From Gammaproteobacteria bacterium (lineage in GTDB: Bacteria > Pseudomonadota > Gammaproteobacteria > GRL18), in NCBI GenBank assembly GCA_015488755.1, contig WFNB01000086.1, positions 1 through 32,300 of the forward strand: a stretch of DNA of 32,300 nt, written 5' to 3'. The position numbers and the translations under genes are program-made. Positions 9,029 through 20,147 of this stretch are shown piece by piece. Each line of letters starts with the position of its first letter. The first letter of the stretch is position 1. The notes under the pieces are model-generated. The model was given only the letters and a program-made list of their open reading frames with translations, was not told where the DNA came from and searched no databases.

Positions 9029-9541
9029 ATGGCTGGAAAAAACCAAGCAAAAGAAAAAGCGCAAGATGATCTGATCGAAAAATTAATCAATGTCAATCGT
9101 GTTGCTAAAGTTGTCAAAGGCGGTCGTGTTTTCGGTTTCGCTGCTCTAACAGTTGTTGGTGATGGAAATGGACGAGTTGGTTTTGGACGTGGCAAGGCAA
9201 AAGAAGTGCCCGCCGCAATTCAAAAAGCAATGGAAAACGCTCGTCGCAATCTAGTAAAAGTACCTCTTAAAGACGGTACTTTACAATACGGTTTATATGG
9301 TGTTGAAGGTGCAGCTCGTGTTTACATGAAACCTGCATCTGAAGGTACAGGTATTATTGCTGGTGGTGCAATGCGTGCAGTTTTTGAAGCGGTAGGCATA
9401 CGTAATGTATTAGCAAAGTGTATCGGTACACAGAATCCAATTAATGTTGTACGTGCAACAATAACTGGTTTGTCACAAATGCGTTCTCCAGAGTTTATTG
9501 CTGCAAAACGTGGCAAAACTGTTGAAGAAATCAACGGCTAA
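9029..9541 (+). CDS. rpsE: 30S ribosomal protein S5
   Basis: S5 helps form the mRNA entry tunnel and affects decoding accuracy. The 170-residue product (E. coli 167) has the N-terminal dsRBD-like domain with [27 protein letters not shown] and [19 protein letters not shown]. The C-terminal domain contains [18 protein letters not shown]. The ATG at 9029 was chosen because the family starts MAGK-like here and AAGGGT lies just upstream. The same frame is open further upstream, but only by overlapping rplR. Confidence 0.97.
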   Translation: MAGKNQAKEKAQDDLIEKLINVNRVAKVVKGGRVFGFAALTVVGDGNGRVGFGRGKAKEVPAAIQKAMENARRNLVKVPLKDGTLQYGLYGVEGAARVYMKPASEGTGIIAGGAMRAVFEAVGIRNVLAKCIGTQNPINVVRATITGLSQMRSPEFIAAKRGKTVEEING

Positions 9542-9558
9542 ATAAGCAGGTAGTTAAT

Positions 9559-9738
9559 ATGTCAAAGACAATTAAAGTCACTCAAATTAAGAGTGTTAAT
9601 GGTCGACTGAAAGCACATAAAGCCTGTGTTTCTGGTCTTGGCCTAAGAAGAATAAACCATAGTGTTGAAGTAATTGATACCCCAGAAAATCGTGGTATGA
9701 TCAACAAGGTTTCCTATTTACTAAGAGTTGAGGAATAA
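9559..9738 (+). CDS. rpmD: 50S ribosomal protein L30
   Basis: L30 is a small large-subunit protein. The 59-residue product reads [20 protein letters not shown], then [20 protein letters not shown] and [15 protein letters not shown]. The [12 protein letters not shown] core and the [10 protein letters not shown] block are diagnostic, and the length matches E. coli (59). It was read directly from the DNA. GCAGG at 9546-9550 lies upstream of the ATG, and only four bases separate the stop from the rplO start, as expected in the spc operon. Confidence 0.95.
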   Translation: MSKTIKVTQIKSVNGRLKAHKACVSGLGLRRINHSVEVIDTPENRGMINKVSYLLRVEE

Positions 9739-9742
9739 GATC

Positions 9743-10174
9743 ATGCGTCTTAATTCACTAAAACCTGCAAAAGGTTCAAATAAAACTGGAAAACGTGTTG
9801 GCCGTGGTATTGGTTCCGGAACAGGTAAAACCTGTGGCCGTGGACACAAAGGTCAAAAATCACGTTCTGGTGGTACAGTAATGGTTGGTTTTGAAGGCGG
9901 TCAAATGCCTTTACAAAAACGCTTACCTAAAGTTGGATTTTCATCTCGTGTTAGCATCATTACTGATGAAGTACGCTTGCATGAGCTTAATCGTTTTGAT
10001 GACGTTGTTGATATTGCTGCTTTGCAAAAAGCCAATATAATTAACAAAAATATTAAGCGAGTAAAAGTCTTTGCCTCAGGTGAAATTACCAAGGCCGTTA
10101 CTTTGAAAGGTATTTCGGTTACCAAAGGTGCCCGTGCAGCGATTGAAGCTGCAGGTGGAACAATAGAAGAATAA
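9743..10174 (+). CDS. rplO: 50S ribosomal protein L15
   Basis: L15 is a late-assembly large-subunit protein. The 143-residue product (E. coli 144) starts [20 protein letters not shown] and has the glycine/arginine-rich extension [24 protein letters not shown], then [22 protein letters not shown] at 9731-9734, inside the end of rpmD, sets the ATG at 9743; an upstream in-frame start at 9728 would overlap rpmD and is not family-like. secY begins nine bases after the stop. Confidence 0.97.
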   Translation: MRLNSLKPAKGSNKTGKRVGRGIGSGTGKTCGRGHKGQKSRSGGTVMVGFEGGQMPLQKRLPKVGFSSRVSIITDEVRLHELNRFDDVVDIAALQKANIINKNIKRVKVFASGEITKAVTLKGISVTKGARAAIEAAGGTIEE

Positions 10175-10183
10175 GGACGATTC

Positions 10184-11524
10184 GTGGCAGCATCAGCAGC
10201 ACAATTGGCCAGTTCATTAGGAGGCGGTAAGCTCACTGAGCTGAAAAACCGTCTCCTTTTTGTTCTTGGTGCATTATTAGTTTTTCGTATCGGAACGTAC
10301 ATTCCTGTTCCGGGTATTAATCCAGATGCTTTGGCAGCGCTCTTTGAGCAGCAACAAGGTTCTATCTTAGGCATGGTAAACATGTTCTCAGGTGGTGCAT
10401 TACAGCGTCTTTCTGTCTTTGCTTTGGGTATTATGCCGTATATCTCAGCATCAATTATCATTCAATTGATGACTAAAGTAATTCCAACTCTTGAGCAGTT
10501 AAGCAAGGAGGGGCAGGCAGGAAAACGAAAAATTACTCAATACACTCGCATTGGTACCGTATGTTTAGCAACTTTCCAGGCTCTAGGTGTTGCTCTAACA
10601 CTAGAGAGTCAAACAGCGGGTGTGGCTCATGTTGTTGTTGATCCTGGCTTTATTTTTAGAATGTCAACAGTTGCTACCTTGGTTACAGGTACTATGTTTT
10701 TAATGTGGCTGGGTGAGCAAATAACTGAACGTGGTATTGGTAATGGTATTTCTCTGATTATTTTTTCTGGTATCGTTGCCGGTTTACCAAATGCCTTAGG
10801 TGGTATTTATGCTCTGCAAGATAAGGGGACAATATCTTCTGGTATACTCTTGCTATTAATTCTAATTATTATTGCTGTTACTGCATTTGTTGTCTTTGTT
10901 GAACGTGCACAAAGACGAATTACCGTTAACTATGCGAAACGACAGCAAGGTAAAAAGATGTATGCGGCTCAGTCATCTCACTTGCCCTTAAAAGTGAATA
11001 TGGCAGGTGTTATACCCCCTATTTTTGCCTCCAGTATTATTTTATTTCCAGCAACAATTGGTAAATTGTTTGCAAGTCATGAAGGTATGGAGTGGATGCA
11101 ATCTATGGCAGATGCTATCTCACCAGGGCAACCACTTTATGTACTATTTTATGCTTTAGGGATTTTCTTCTTCTGTTTCTTTTATACTGCAATTATGTTT
11201 AATCCAAGAGAAACAGCTGATAATTTGAAAAAATCGGGTGCCTTTATTCCAGGGATAAGACCAGGGGAAAATACTTCTCGTTTTATCGATGCTATTATGA
11301 GTCGCTTAACTCTAATTGGTGCTGTTTACATAACAGGGGTTTGTCTGCTACCAGAATTTTTGATTTTAAATTGGAATGTACCGTTTTATTTTGGTGGAAC
11401 ATCATTGTTGATTATTGTTGTTGTCACTATGGACTTTATGGCTCAAATTCAGACATATATAATGTCTCATCAGTACGAAGGCTTGATGAAAAAAGCGAAC
11501 CTTAAAAGCTCCAAGAAAAAATAA
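10184..11524 (+). CDS. secY: Protein translocase subunit SecY
   Basis: SecY is the channel of the SecYEG translocon in the inner membrane. The 446-residue product (E. coli 443) has about ten membrane segments. Landmarks are the TM2/plug region [27 protein letters not shown], the [15 protein letters not shown] block, and the cytosolic loop [47 protein letters not shown]. The start is GTG with AAGGACG ten bases upstream. Its place between rplO and rpmJ is canonical. Confidence 0.98.
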   Translation: MAASAAQLASSLGGGKLTELKNRLLFVLGALLVFRIGTYIPVPGINPDALAALFEQQQGSILGMVNMFSGGALQRLSVFALGIMPYISASIIIQLMTKVIPTLEQLSKEGQAGKRKITQYTRIGTVCLATFQALGVALTLESQTAGVAHVVVDPGFIFRMSTVATLVTGTMFLMWLGEQITERGIGNGISLIIFSGIVAGLPNALGGIYALQDKGTISSGILLLLILIIIAVTAFVVFVERAQRRITVNYAKRQQGKKMYAAQSSHLPLKVNMAGVIPPIFASSIILFPATIGKLFASHEGMEWMQSMADAISPGQPLYVLFYALGIFFFCFFYTAIMFNPRETADNLKKSGAFIPGIRPGENTSRFIDAIMSRLTLIGAVYITGVCLLPEFLILNWNVPFYFGGTSLLIIVVVTMDFMAQIQTYIMSHQYEGLMKKANLKSSKKK

Positions 11525-11561
11525 CCAATTCAAATATTATGATTTATTTTAGAGGTGTATT

Positions 11562-11675
11562 ATGAAAGTACGTGCTTCAGTAAAAAAGATTTGCAGAAAT
11601 TGCAAAATTATTAAGCGTAAAGGTGTTGTAAGAGTTATCTGTTCAGATGGCCGTCATAAACAGCGTCAAGGTTAA
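11562..11675 (+). CDS. rpmJ: 50S ribosomal protein L36
   Basis: L36 is the smallest large-subunit protein. Read from the DNA, the 37-residue product begins [20 protein letters not shown] and ends [17 protein letters not shown]11, C14, C27 and H32 form the zinc-binding set of the C+ form. This contrasts with S14 in the same operon, which is the zinc-free form. AGAGG at 11551-11555 precedes the ATG. It closes the spc operon; the next 129 bp carry the alpha-operon promoter. Confidence 0.96.
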   Translation: MKVRASVKKICRNCKIIKRKGVVRVICSDGRHKQRQG

Positions 11676-11732
11676 AACCTAAGCTTTAATCAAGTTAAGT
11701 AATAAAAATAACTTGTAAAAATGTCAATAAGT

Positions 11733-11761
11733 TTGACAGAGTCCGTAAGAGCGCGTATAAT
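11733..11761 (+). promoter_or_regulatory. Perfect-consensus sigma-70 promoter of the alpha operon
   Basis: TTGACA (11733-11738) and TATAAT (11756-11761) are both exact consensus hexamers, separated by the optimal 17 bases. A start near 11768 gives a leader of under 40 nt to rpsM. The -10 box overlaps the loop of the perfect hairpin at 11747-11772. Such a strong promoter fits the demand for S13, S11, S4, RNA polymerase alpha and L17. Confidence 0.88.
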
Positions 11762-11772
11762 TACGCGCTCTT
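11747..11772 (+). other. Hairpin straddling the alpha-operon -10 box
   Basis: AAGAGCGCGTA (11747-11757) pairs perfectly with TACGCGCTCTT (11762-11772) around the loop TAAT. It is GC-rich in an AT-rich spacer and is followed by TTGTATT. In RNA reading through from the spc operon it would fold, perhaps as a weak terminator. RNA starting at the alpha promoter would contain at most a few bases of its 3' arm. Confidence 0.6.
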
Positions 11773-11804
11773 TGTATTACTAATAAATTGATGGGAGAGC
11801 CTTT

Positions 11805-12161
11805 ATGGCCCGTATTGCTGGTGTAAATGTTCCAGATAGAAAACACGCAGTTATTGCATTAACATCGATTTATGGAATTGGAAGAACCCGTTCTGCTAAA
11901 ATTTTAGAAAAAGCCGGTATTGCTGGTAATACTAAAATTGAAGCACTGTCTGAAGAACAACTTGATACTGTTCGTGGTCTGATTGCTGAGTTTACCGTTG
12001 AAGGTGACTTGCGTCGTGAGACTTCTATGAACATCAAGCGTTTAATGGATATGGGGTGCTATCGTGGTATAAGACATCGTAGAAGTCTTCCTCTACGCGG
12101 TCAACGTACTAAGACTAATGCTAGAACACGCAAAGGCCCAAGAAAGCCAATTCGTAAGTAA
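11805..12161 (+). CDS. rpsM: 30S ribosomal protein S13
   Basis: S13 sits in the head of the small subunit and contacts tRNA and bridge B1. The 118 residues equal E. coli. The helix-two-turn-helix region [23 protein letters not shown] and the C-terminal extension [31 protein letters not shown] are both intact. GGGAGAG upstream provides the ribosome site. It is the first gene of the alpha operon, and an unusually long AT-rich 181-bp spacer separates it from rpsK. Confidence 0.97.
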   Translation: MARIAGVNVPDRKHAVIALTSIYGIGRTRSAKILEKAGIAGNTKIEALSEEQLDTVRGLIAEFTVEGDLRRETSMNIKRLMDMGCYRGIRHRRSLPLRGQRTKTNARTRKGPRKPIRK

Positions 12162-12342
12162 GCATTAACTCGTTAAGATAATTAACCATTCTATAAATCT
12201 GTTAGCAAAACTATTTGTTACGATTATTTGTAAAATTATAAAATAAAACGAACTGTTTGTTATTAAAGCTGCCATATAAATAATCTATTTTATATATAAA
12301 TGCTTTAATAAGATTCATTTTCAAACACAATGTAGGTACATT

Positions 12343-12729
12343 ATGGCTAAACCAAGTCGTTCACGTAAAAAAGTAAAACGCACGGTTGTTGACGGGATTG
12401 CGCACATTCATGCGTCATTCAATAATACAATTATAACCATTACCGATCGTCAGGGAAATGCTCTGTCATGGGCTACAGCAGGTGGTTCTGGTTTCCGTGG
12501 TTCAAGAAAAAGTACACCTTTTGCAGCACAGGTTGCTGCTGAAAGAGCTGGAAAAGTTACCCTTGAGATGGGTATGAAAAATCTTGATGTGAATGTCAAA
12601 GGTCCAGGTCCAGGTCGTGAATCTGCAGTTCGTGCTTTCAACGCTCTAGGCTATAAAATTAACAGCATCACTGATGTGACACCTATTCCACATAATGGTT
12701 GTCGTCCATCTAAGAAGCGTCGAGTTTAA
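12343..12729 (+). CDS. rpsK: 30S ribosomal protein S11
   Basis: S11 is a platform protein near the E site. The 128 residues (E. coli 129) show [17 protein letters not shown], the block [20 protein letters not shown], and the C-terminal signature [20 protein letters not shown]. The asparagine-glycine in PHNGC is the family site that can form isoaspartate. The 181-bp upstream and 118-bp downstream spacers are much longer than in E. coli, and I recognise no gene in them. Confidence 0.97.
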   Translation: MAKPSRSRKKVKRTVVDGIAHIHASFNNTIITITDRQGNALSWATAGGSGFRGSRKSTPFAAQVAAERAGKVTLEMGMKNLDVNVKGPGPGRESAVRAFNALGYKINSITDVTPIPHNGCRPSKKRRV

Positions 12730-12847
12730 ATTTAAATTTATTAGCATTTCTTGTTGCAGTTATATTGCTTAATACGAGATATGTAATAAGGCAGAATATA
12801 TTAAATAAAAATTGGTATATGCCCAAGAGTTGAGAAGGAAATAGATA

Positions 12848-13468
12848 ATGGCTAGATATATTGGACCAACGTGTAAATTATCACGTCGTGAAAAGACAGA
12901 CTTAGGTCTTAAAAGTGGTCTGCGTTCACTAGACACAAAATGTAATATGGAACAACCTCCTGGTGTTCATGGTGCAGGGCGTGGTCGCTTAAGTGAATTT
13001 GGCTTACAATTACGTGAAAAACAAAAAGTTAAAAGAATTTATGGTGTTTTGGAAAAGCAGTTTAGAAATTACTATAAAAAAGCATCAGGCCAAAAAGGTG
13101 CGACAGGTGAAAACTTATTAAAATTATTAGAGCAACGTTTAGATAACGTTGTTTATCGCATGGGCTTTGGTTCAACCAGAGCAGAAGCAAGACAATTAGT
13201 GGGTCATAAAGCCATTAGTGTTAATGGTCAAACTGTCAATATTGCCTCCTTTACTTGTAACCCAGGTGATGTTGTTGCTATTCGTGAAAAAGCTAAAAAG
13301 CAGCAACGTGTGAAAGATGCACTGGAGTTATGTAAGCAACGTGAGCCAAATGAATGGATTTCTGTTGATGAAAAATCAATGGAGGGAACATTTAAATCGG
13401 TTCCCGAGCGTTCAGACTTGCCTACAGAAATTCAAGAAAATCTTATTGTGGAATTATATTCTAAGTAA
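12848..13468 (+). CDS. rpsD: 30S ribosomal protein S4
   Basis: S4 initiates 16S rRNA assembly and in E. coli represses the alpha operon. The 206 residues equal E. coli. The N-terminal part reads [24 protein letters not shown] and lacks the zinc CXXC set. The S4 RNA-binding domain follows ([31 protein letters not shown]), and the end [19 protein letters not shown] is typical. AGAAGGA before the ATG supports the start. Confidence 0.97.
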   Translation: MARYIGPTCKLSRREKTDLGLKSGLRSLDTKCNMEQPPGVHGAGRGRLSEFGLQLREKQKVKRIYGVLEKQFRNYYKKASGQKGATGENLLKLLEQRLDNVVYRMGFGSTRAEARQLVGHKAISVNGQTVNIASFTCNPGDVVAIREKAKKQQRVKDALELCKQREPNEWISVDEKSMEGTFKSVPERSDLPTEIQENLIVELYSK

Positions 13469-13574
13469 TACCACTATTTGTAAAGAGCATTTATTTCTTA
13501 TTCCACTCATTTTGATGATTAAGTAATAGATGCTTTTGCCGTTATAACAAACATATATGCTATGAGGACACTTC

Positions 13575-14570
13575 ATGCAGGACTCTGTATCTCAGTTTCT
13601 AAGACCTAAATTGGTTGATGTACAACAATATTCAGAAAATCATGCGAAAGTCGTTTTAGAACCTCTAGAACGAGGTTTTGGGCACACTTTAGGTAACTCA
13701 TTGCGTCGCATTTTACTTTCATCAATGACGGGTGCTTGCATCTATGAAGTTGAAATTGATGGTGTTTTGCATGAGTATTCGAGTATCGAAGGTGTTCAAG
13801 AAGATGTTATTGAAATACTTTTGAACTTAAAGGGTGTGGCAATTATTCTTAATAATAGAGATGAAGTGGAACTTTCTTTAACCAAGAAAGGAGCTGGTAT
13901 TGTCACTGCTGCAGACATTACATTGGATCACGATGTTGAAATCGTCAATCCAGATCATATCATTTGTAATTTATCCCGTGGTTCTGAAATTTCTATGAAA
14001 CTACGGATCAACAAGGGTATTGGTTATCAGCCATCAAATACTCGTAATAATTCAGACGAATCCGATACAATTATTGGTCGCCTGCAATTAGATGCCAGCT
14101 ATAGTCCTGTTATTAAAGTATCTTATGCAGTTGAAAATGCACGTGTTGAACAAAGAACCAATTTAGATAAGCTGATAATTGATTTGGAAACAAATGGAAC
14201 TATTGACCCAGAAGAAGCCATAAAGCATGCGGCAACAATTCTTTCTGATCAACTATCTTCTTTTGTCAATCTAAATGTTCGTGAAGCTGAGGCACCTGAA
14301 GAGAAAGAACCTGAAATTGACCCAATTTTATTACGCCCTATTGATGATCTTGAGCTAACTGTTCGTTCTGCAAATTGCTTAAAAGCAGAGCAAATTTACT
14401 TTATTGGTGATCTTATTCAGCGTACAGAAGTTGAATTGCTTAAAACACCTAATTTAGGTAAAAAATCCTTAACTGAAATTAAGGATGTCTTAGCATCTAA
14501 AGGTTTGAGCCTTGGTATTAAGCTTGAGAATTGGCCACCTGCCATTCTTAAAGATAGCACTAAGCTTTAA
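13575..14570 (+). CDS. rpoA: DNA-directed RNA polymerase subunit alpha
   Basis: The alpha subunit dimerises to start RNA polymerase assembly, and its C-terminal domain contacts UP elements and activators. The 331 residues (E. coli 329) begin with an N-terminal domain ([24 protein letters not shown]), ending near residue 235. An acidic linker ([12 protein letters not shown]) and a C-terminal domain from about residue 250 follow. There, [17 protein letters not shown] and [16 protein letters not shown] form the DNA-binding helices. TGAGGA precedes the ATG. Confidence 0.98.
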   Translation: MQDSVSQFLRPKLVDVQQYSENHAKVVLEPLERGFGHTLGNSLRRILLSSMTGACIYEVEIDGVLHEYSSIEGVQEDVIEILLNLKGVAIILNNRDEVELSLTKKGAGIVTAADITLDHDVEIVNPDHIICNLSRGSEISMKLRINKGIGYQPSNTRNNSDESDTIIGRLQLDASYSPVIKVSYAVENARVEQRTNLDKLIIDLETNGTIDPEEAIKHAATILSDQLSSFVNLNVREAEAPEEKEPEIDPILLRPIDDLELTVRSANCLKAEQIYFIGDLIQRTEVELLKTPNLGKKSLTEIKDVLASKGLSLGIKLENWPPAILKDSTKL

Positions 14571-14682
14571 ATTCTTAGCTCTTTTTAAAGAGTAAAATCT
14601 ACTTAGGTAGTGTTTGCAGTAACTTTTATTCAGTAAACGTTTTTGTTCGCTGGGTGCTGTAAATTAGTAAAGGTATATTACT

Positions 14683-15087
14683 ATGCGTCATCGTAAGAGT
14701 GGACGTCAACTCAATCGAAATAGCTCTCATCGTAAAGCGATGTTTAAAAATATGGCTGTTTCTTTGTTGCGTCATGAAATTATTAGAACAACTTTGCCTA
14801 AGGCTAAAGAGCTACGTCGTGTTGTAGAACCTCTTATTACTAGAGGCAAGCAAGACTCGGTTGCTAATCGTCGTATTATTTTTGCTCGCACTCGTGATAA
14901 CGAGATTACAGCAAAACTGTTTACAGAAATTGGCCCTAGATATCAGGATAGACCGGGTGGTTATGTTCGTATTTTGAAATGTGGTTTCCGTAAGGGTGAC
15001 CGCGCACCAATGGCTTATGTTGAGTTGGTTGATCGTCCTATCATCGAAGATGAAGACGAAGATGATATTGAAGAAATAGATGAATAA
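14683..15087 (+). CDS. rplQ: 50S ribosomal protein L17 with acidic tail
   Basis: L17 lies near the tunnel exit on the large-subunit surface. The 134-residue product begins [20 protein letters not shown] and has the signature [20 protein letters not shown]. The C-terminus is longer than E. coli (127) and ends in about 15 residues that are mostly aspartate and glutamate ([14 protein letters not shown]), against the very basic body. It closes the alpha operon and is followed by a strong terminator. Confidence 0.96.
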   Translation: MRHRKSGRQLNRNSSHRKAMFKNMAVSLLRHEIIRTTLPKAKELRRVVEPLITRGKQDSVANRRIIFARTRDNEITAKLFTEIGPRYQDRPGGYVRILKCGFRKGDRAPMAYVELVDRPIIEDEDEDDIEEIDE

Positions 15088-15126
15088 GTTTCATTGACTT
15101 GTTTAGCTGATGATTCTATCAGACAT

Positions 15127-15155
15127 AAAAAACCGAGTTCATACTCGGTTTTTTT
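15127..15155. terminator. Bidirectional intrinsic terminator between rplQ and uvrA
   Basis: A-rich 15127-15132, CCGAG (15133-15137), the loop TTCATA, CTCGG (15144-15148) and a T-run (15149-15155) form a symmetric stem with A- and T-tracts. It reads as an intrinsic terminator on both strands, 40 bp after rplQ and 19 bp after the uvrA stop on the opposite strand. Confidence 0.9.
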
Positions 15156-15173
15156 ATGCCTGTCTTAATATTT

Positions 15174-17996
15174 TTATTTTAAAAAAGACTTTAAATAAGT
15201 GCCAGTGTAAGAGTGTTTATTTTTGCTTAACTCCTCAGGTGTTGCACAGTCAATAATTGTTCCACCCTTATTGCCTCCCTCCGGTCCCATATCAATGATC
15301 CAATCGGCTGTTTTAATGACATCAAGATTATGTTCAATAATAACAACGGTATTGCCATTATCTCTCAATCTAAAAAGTACCTGAAGTAATTGCTTAATAT
15401 CAAAGAAATGCAGTCCAGTTGTCGGTTCATCAAGAATGTAGAGTGTTTTTCCTGTATCGCGTTTAGAAAGTTCTTTTGAGAGTTTAACCCGTTGCGCTTC
15501 GCCCCCTGAAAGAGTTGTCGCACTTTGTCCTAGTTTTATATAAGATAAGCCGACATCTAATAAGGTGGTTAACTTTCTTTTTAAAGCAGGGATAGCACTA
15601 AAGAAATCATGAGCTTCTTCGATGGTCATATTGAGTATTTCAAAGATATTTTTCCCTTTGTATTTAATTTCTAAGGTTTCTCTATTGTAGCGTTTGCCTT
15701 TACAGACATCACAGGGGACATAGATATCAGGCAAAAAGTGCATTTCCACTTTGATAACACCATCTCCTTGACATGCTTCGCAGCGTCCGCCCTTAACATT
15801 AAAACTAAATCGACCGGGTGTATAACCCCGTGAGCGTGCTTCATTAGTTGCAGCAAATAAATCACGAATTGAGGTAAATAAGCCTGTATAAGTTGCAGGA
15901 TTTGAGCGTGGTGTTCGTCCTATTGGGCTTTGATCAATGTCGATAACCTTATCAAAGAGGCCAATTCCGGTAATTTTTTTAAAAGGGGCAGGTGATGTGT
16001 TGGCTCGGTTAAGTTGATGGGCTGAATATTTATATAAGGTATCATTAATGAGTGTTGATTTACCAGAACCAGAGACACCCGTAACGACTGTTAGCAAACC
16101 AACAGGAATGTTCACATGAATATTTTTTAGATTGTTACCACAGGCTCCAGTGATGCGGAGTAATTTCTTAGGATCAACAGGTGTTCTTCTTTTAGGAATA
16201 GTAATACCGTCAGTACCATTTAAAAATTGTGCAGTAAGTGAATTTTTATTGTTTAAAATATCACTTAATTGGCCTTGAGCAACAATCTGACCACCGTGAA
16301 CACCGGCACCGGGACCAATATCAACAATATAATCAGCGCAACGAATGGCGTCTTCGTCATGTTCAACAACAATGACGGTGTTGCCCAGATCACGTAAGTA
16401 TGTCAGAGTGCTTAATAATCGTTGATTATCTCGTTGATGAAGCCCGATAGAGGGTTCATCAAGTATATACATGACCCCCACAAGACCTGCTCCTATTTGG
16501 CTGGCCAAGCGAATACGTTGAGCTTCTCCACCAGAGAGTGTTTCTGCACTGCGATCCAAGCTTAAATAGTCTAGGCCAACATTGACTAAAAAATTCAGTC
16601 TCTGGTTGATTTCTGAGATGATCTTCTTAGCAATCTCACCACGTTTTCCGGATAGTTTCAGGTTGAGAAAAAATTCCTGAGTGTCGGCTATAGATAAAGA
16701 AGTAATATAGGGCAGGCTTTGTTTCTGGATAAAGACATTACGAGCAGTAAGATTGAGGCGACTGCCTTGACAGTCAGGACAGGTTTGCACTGTTTGATAT
16801 TTGCTTAATTCATCACGAACGGTATTAGAGTCTGTTTCATGATAACGTCTCTGCATATTGTTAATAACCCCTTCAAATGGGGTATTACGGGTGGTCTTTC
16901 GTCCCTTGTCATTGACATAGACAAAGTTAATTATTTCACCATTATTACCAAATAGTATGAGTTTTTGAATTTTTTTAGTTAATTTTTTAAAGGGTATTTC
17001 CAGATCGAAATCATAATGTTTTGCTAGTGATGTGAGCATTTGAAAATAATAAGCATTACGGCGATCCCAACCTCGAATAGCACCTGAAATAAGGGAATTT
17101 TCAGCATTGAGGACAACTTTATCGGGATCAAAAAATTGTTTCAGCCCCAGCCCATCACAGCTTGGACAGGCACCAGCAGGATTATTAAAAGAGAATAACC
17201 GAGGCTCTAATTCTGTTAAACTATAACCACACTCTGGGCAGGCAAATTTAGCAGAAAAGGTTATTTCTTCTTTTTCTGGATCGTCCATATAGGCAATTCG
17301 GACAATACCATTGGCAAGTTCTAGTGCGGTTTCAAATGAATCAGCAAGACGTTGTTTGAGATCAGGGCGTATTTTAAACCGATCAACGACTACTTCTATG
17401 GTATGTTTTTGATGCAACTTAAGCTCTGGAAGAGTGTCTAAATCGTATAAATGTTGATCAATACGTACACGGATAAATCCCTGTGTTCTTAGTTCATCAA
17501 AAAGGACATGATGTTCACCCTTTTTTTCCCGTATAACAGGTGCTAATAGCATAAGCTTTGTTCCTTCAGGTAAGGCCAAGGTTCGGTCGACCATTTGGCT
17601 GACGGTTTGAGCATCGAGTGTTGTGTGATGTTCAGGGCATTGTGGAATGCCGACACGGGCAAACATAAGACGTAAATAATCGTATATCTCCGTGACGGTT
17701 CCCACCGTTGAACGTGGGTTGTGTGATGTTGATTTTTGCTCAATGGATATAGCAGGTGATAGCCCTTCAATATGATCAATATCGGGTTTTTCCATCATGG
17801 AAAGAAACTGGCGAGCATAGCTTGAAAGAGATTCGACATAACGTCGTTGTCCTTCAGCATAAATGGTATCAAAAGCAAGTGAGGACTTTCCTGAGCCAGA
17901 TAAGCCAGTGATCACGATGAGCTTATTTCTGGGTAGCTCAATATCAATATTTTTGAGGTTATGGGTACGAGCACCCTGAATTTTTATTGTCTTCAT
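15174..17996 (-). CDS. uvrA: Excinuclease ABC subunit A
   Basis: UvrA is the damage-recognition ATPase of nucleotide excision repair, acting as a dimer that loads UvrB. The 940 residues equal E. coli. Walker A lies at 31-38 (GLSGSGKS), with a second GVSGSGKST in the C-terminal half. Zinc modules are at C253/C256/C277/C280 and at C739/C742/C762/C765, and two ABC signatures (LSGGEAQR) are present. It is divergent from the yajR-ssb pair. I saw no LexA-type CTGT-N8-ACAG box in the 131-bp divergent region. Confidence 0.98.
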   Translation of the reverse strand: MKTIKIQGARTHNLKNIDIELPRNKLIVITGLSGSGKSSLAFDTIYAEGQRRYVESLSSYARQFLSMMEKPDIDHIEGLSPAISIEQKSTSHNPRSTVGTVTEIYDYLRLMFARVGIPQCPEHHTTLDAQTVSQMVDRTLALPEGTKLMLLAPVIREKKGEHHVLFDELRTQGFIRVRIDQHLYDLDTLPELKLHQKHTIEVVVDRFKIRPDLKQRLADSFETALELANGIVRIAYMDDPEKEEITFSAKFACPECGYSLTELEPRLFSFNNPAGACPSCDGLGLKQFFDPDKVVLNAENSLISGAIRGWDRRNAYYFQMLTSLAKHYDFDLEIPFKKLTKKIQKLILFGNNGEIINFVYVNDKGRKTTRNTPFEGVINNMQRRYHETDSNTVRDELSKYQTVQTCPDCQGSRLNLTARNVFIQKQSLPYITSLSIADTQEFFLNLKLSGKRGEIAKKIISEINQRLNFLVNVGLDYLSLDRSAETLSGGEAQRIRLASQIGAGLVGVMYILDEPSIGLHQRDNQRLLSTLTYLRDLGNTVIVVEHDEDAIRCADYIVDIGPGAGVHGGQIVAQGQLSDILNNKNSLTAQFLNGTDGITIPKRRTPVDPKKLLRITGACGNNLKNIHVNIPVGLLTVVTGVSGSGKSTLINDTLYKYSAHQLNRANTSPAPFKKITGIGLFDKVIDIDQSPIGRTPRSNPATYTGLFTSIRDLFAATNEARSRGYTPGRFSFNVKGGRCEACQGDGVIKVEMHFLPDIYVPCDVCKGKRYNRETLEIKYKGKNIFEILNMTIEEAHDFFSAIPALKRKLTTLLDVGLSYIKLGQSATTLSGGEAQRVKLSKELSKRDTGKTLYILDEPTTGLHFFDIKQLLQVLFRLRDNGNTVVIIEHNLDVIKTADWIIDMGPEGGNKGGTIIDCATPEELSKNKHSYTGTYLKSFLK

Positions 17997-18127
17997 AAAA
18001 AATGTAACAGGCCTTGGTAAAAACTGATAAAATACGCACTTGTGGCAAAGAAAACGTATGCCAGAATCAGCTATTGAACGGTTTTATTCTGGGTTATAGA
18101 GTAAATTTTAGAGAAACTATAGTATAA

Positions 18128-19525
18128 ATGAATGAACAAGAGATAGATAAACTAAATCCAACTGAAAAACGTGCAGCCATGTCTCTCGCTAGTATTTATT
18201 CACTGCGTATGCTGGGCTTGTTTATGATTTTTCCGGTATTTTCCCTGTATGGGCAACAACTTGAGGGTAATACCCCCTTCTTAATTGGTCTTGCTATTGG
18301 TGCCTATGGTCTGACTCAGGCGATTTTCCAAATTCCTTTTGGCATGCTCTCAGATAAAATTGGCCGTAAACCTGTTATTATTGCTGGCATGCTTATTTTT
18401 GCTATTGGAAGCATGGTCGCCGCGATGGCCGACTCTATCTATGGGGTTATTTTAGGGCGGGTTATACAAGGTAGTGGTGCAGTGGCTGCGGCGGTGATGG
18501 CATTGGCAGCTGATTTAACTCGTGAAGAACATCGCTTAAAAATTATGGCGACTATTGGTATGAGCATTGGTTTTGCTTTTGCTGTTGCTATGATTGCCGG
18601 TTCAGTCCTTAATGAGCTAATTGGTGTTAATGGCATGTTTTGGTTAACTGCAGTTTTTGCCTTAATGGGCGTAGCGGTTACCCTGTTTTGGGTGCCTGAT
18701 GCACCAAAAGCATTTCATAGAGAAACAGAGCCTGTACCTGAACAATTCAAATCTATATTAAAAGATCGGCAACTATTACGCCTAGATGCCGGTATTATGA
18801 TTCTACATATGGTGCTAACGGCTACCTTTTTAGTGATCCCCATTGCTTTAGTCAATGAACAACATGCTAATTTAGCGTCCTCAGAGCATTGGAAAATTTA
18901 TCTACCGGTTATGATCTTAGCAATGGGCTTAATGGTGCCCTTTATTATCATTGCTGAGAATAAGCGTCGCATGAAAGAAGTATTCAATATTGCCATCCTT
19001 GTTATTGCCTTGGCTGAGTTAGGTTTTTGGTTTTTTAATGATTCTATATTTGGCTTGGCTTTCTTTATACTGGTTTTCTTTACGGCATTTAACGTACTTG
19101 AAGCGTCTTTACCTTCTCTTATTGCCAAAGTTTCACCGACAGAAGCAAAAGGTACGGCAATGGGTGTGTATAGTACTAGCCAGTTTTTAGGGGCTTTTTT
19201 AGGTGGTGTTATTGGTGGTAAACTACTAGGTCTGTATGGCGTGAATGGGGTCTTTATTTTTGCAATGTCTATCACACTTATCTGGAGTGTTATTGCTCTA
19301 ACTATGAAAAGCCCACGTTATTTGAGTACCTTTGTTGTTAAACTGACAAGCGTAAAAACGGCAGATATTGCCCATATTAGTGCTGAATTGACGATGATCC
19401 AAGGTGTTGCTGAAGTCGTTGTTATTCCAGAAGATGGGGCAGCCTATTTAAAAGTAGAATTACATGCCTTGGATAAAGTAAAATTAAAAGAATTTTCAAA
19501 TAGATATTCACAAGAGGATGAATGA
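18128..19525 (+). CDS. yajR: YajR-like MFS transporter with C-terminal ferredoxin-like domain
   Basis: A major facilitator superfamily permease of 465 residues with twelve predicted inner-membrane segments. It resembles E. coli YajR throughout, for example [39 protein letters not shown] (motif A), [17 protein letters not shown] and [14 protein letters not shown]. As in YajR, about 65 cytosolic residues follow the last membrane segment ([14 protein letters not shown] to the end). They have the beta-alpha-beta pattern of the YAM domain. The substrate is not known. Its stop overlaps the ssb start region, so the two genes are probably cotranscribed. Confidence 0.88.
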   Translation: MNEQEIDKLNPTEKRAAMSLASIYSLRMLGLFMIFPVFSLYGQQLEGNTPFLIGLAIGAYGLTQAIFQIPFGMLSDKIGRKPVIIAGMLIFAIGSMVAAMADSIYGVILGRVIQGSGAVAAAVMALAADLTREEHRLKIMATIGMSIGFAFAVAMIAGSVLNELIGVNGMFWLTAVFALMGVAVTLFWVPDAPKAFHRETEPVPEQFKSILKDRQLLRLDAGIMILHMVLTATFLVIPIALVNEQHANLASSEHWKIYLPVMILAMGLMVPFIIIAENKRRMKEVFNIAILVIALAELGFWFFNDSIFGLAFFILVFFTAFNVLEASLPSLIAKVSPTEAKGTAMGVYSTSQFLGAFLGGVIGGKLLGLYGVNGVFIFAMSITLIWSVIALTMKSPRYLSTFVVKLTSVKTADIAHISAELTMIQGVAEVVVIPEDGAAYLKVELHALDKVKLKEFSNRYSQEDE

Positions 19526-20067
19526 TGGCTGGAGTCAATAAAGTAATTTTAGTAGGGCGATTAGGGAAAGATCCCGAGGTGAGATATACACCAGACAATA
19601 GAGCAATTGCTAATATTACCTTAGCAACCTCAGAGTCATGGAAAGATAAAAATACTGGCCAGAGACAAGAAAAAACCGAATGGCATCGTATCGTGTTTTT
19701 TGGTGGTGTTGCTGGTGTTGTTGGTGAATACCTTAAAAAAGGTTCACAAATTTATATTGAAGGAAAACTGCAAACCCGAAAATGGCAAGATAAAAGTGGT
19801 CAGGATCGTTACACCACGGAAGTTGTGGTTGATGGTTTTAGCGGTGTTATGCAAATGTTAGACACTCGTAGTGGCGGTGATACAGCCTTTGGGCAATCCA
19901 ATAATCAAGCACAAGGTAACCAGAATTTCCAGCAAAACCAAGTGCCACAGCAGTCTCAACAGCAACAACCTGACCAGCAAAACTCAGCACCACAACAACA
20001 GAATCCTCAGGCTGCACCTGCCAGTCAGCCTTTTGAAGATGAGTTTGATGATGATATACCGTTTTAA
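19525..20067 (+). CDS. ssb: Single-stranded DNA-binding protein
   Basis: SSB coats single-stranded DNA and recruits repair and replication proteins through its C-terminal tip. The OB fold spans roughly residues 1-110 ([54 protein letters not shown]). It is followed by a glutamine-rich linker and the canonical tip FDDDIPF. Two ATG codons are possible, at 19522 and 19525. I prefer 19525 because GAGG at 19514-19517 is then seven bases away and the protein starts MAGVNKV. The start overlaps the stop of the transporter gene. Confidence 0.96.
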   Translation: MAGVNKVILVGRLGKDPEVRYTPDNRAIANITLATSESWKDKNTGQRQEKTEWHRIVFFGGVAGVVGEYLKKGSQIYIEGKLQTRKWQDKSGQDRYTTEVVVDGFSGVMQMLDTRSGGDTAFGQSNNQAQGNQNFQQNQVPQQSQQQQPDQQNSAPQQQNPQAAPASQPFEDEFDDDIPF

Positions 20068-20102
20068 AGGTTCATAGAGTGATTATGTAAAACATACCGA
20101 CT

Positions 20103-20131
20103 AAGCCTTTGTAATAACAAAGGCTTTTTTT
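20103..20131 (+). terminator. Intrinsic terminator after ssb
   Basis: AAGCCTTTG (20103-20111) pairs with CAAAGGCTT (20118-20126) around TAATAA, followed by a T-run. It lies 35 bp after the ssb stop. Confidence 0.92.
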
Positions 20132-20147
20132 ATTTTCACTGTAGTAA

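Noticed and set aside
9901-10461. 186-codon open frame antisense to rplO and secY
   Set aside because: It spans the junction of two clear genes on the other strand and shows no domain or ribosome site.
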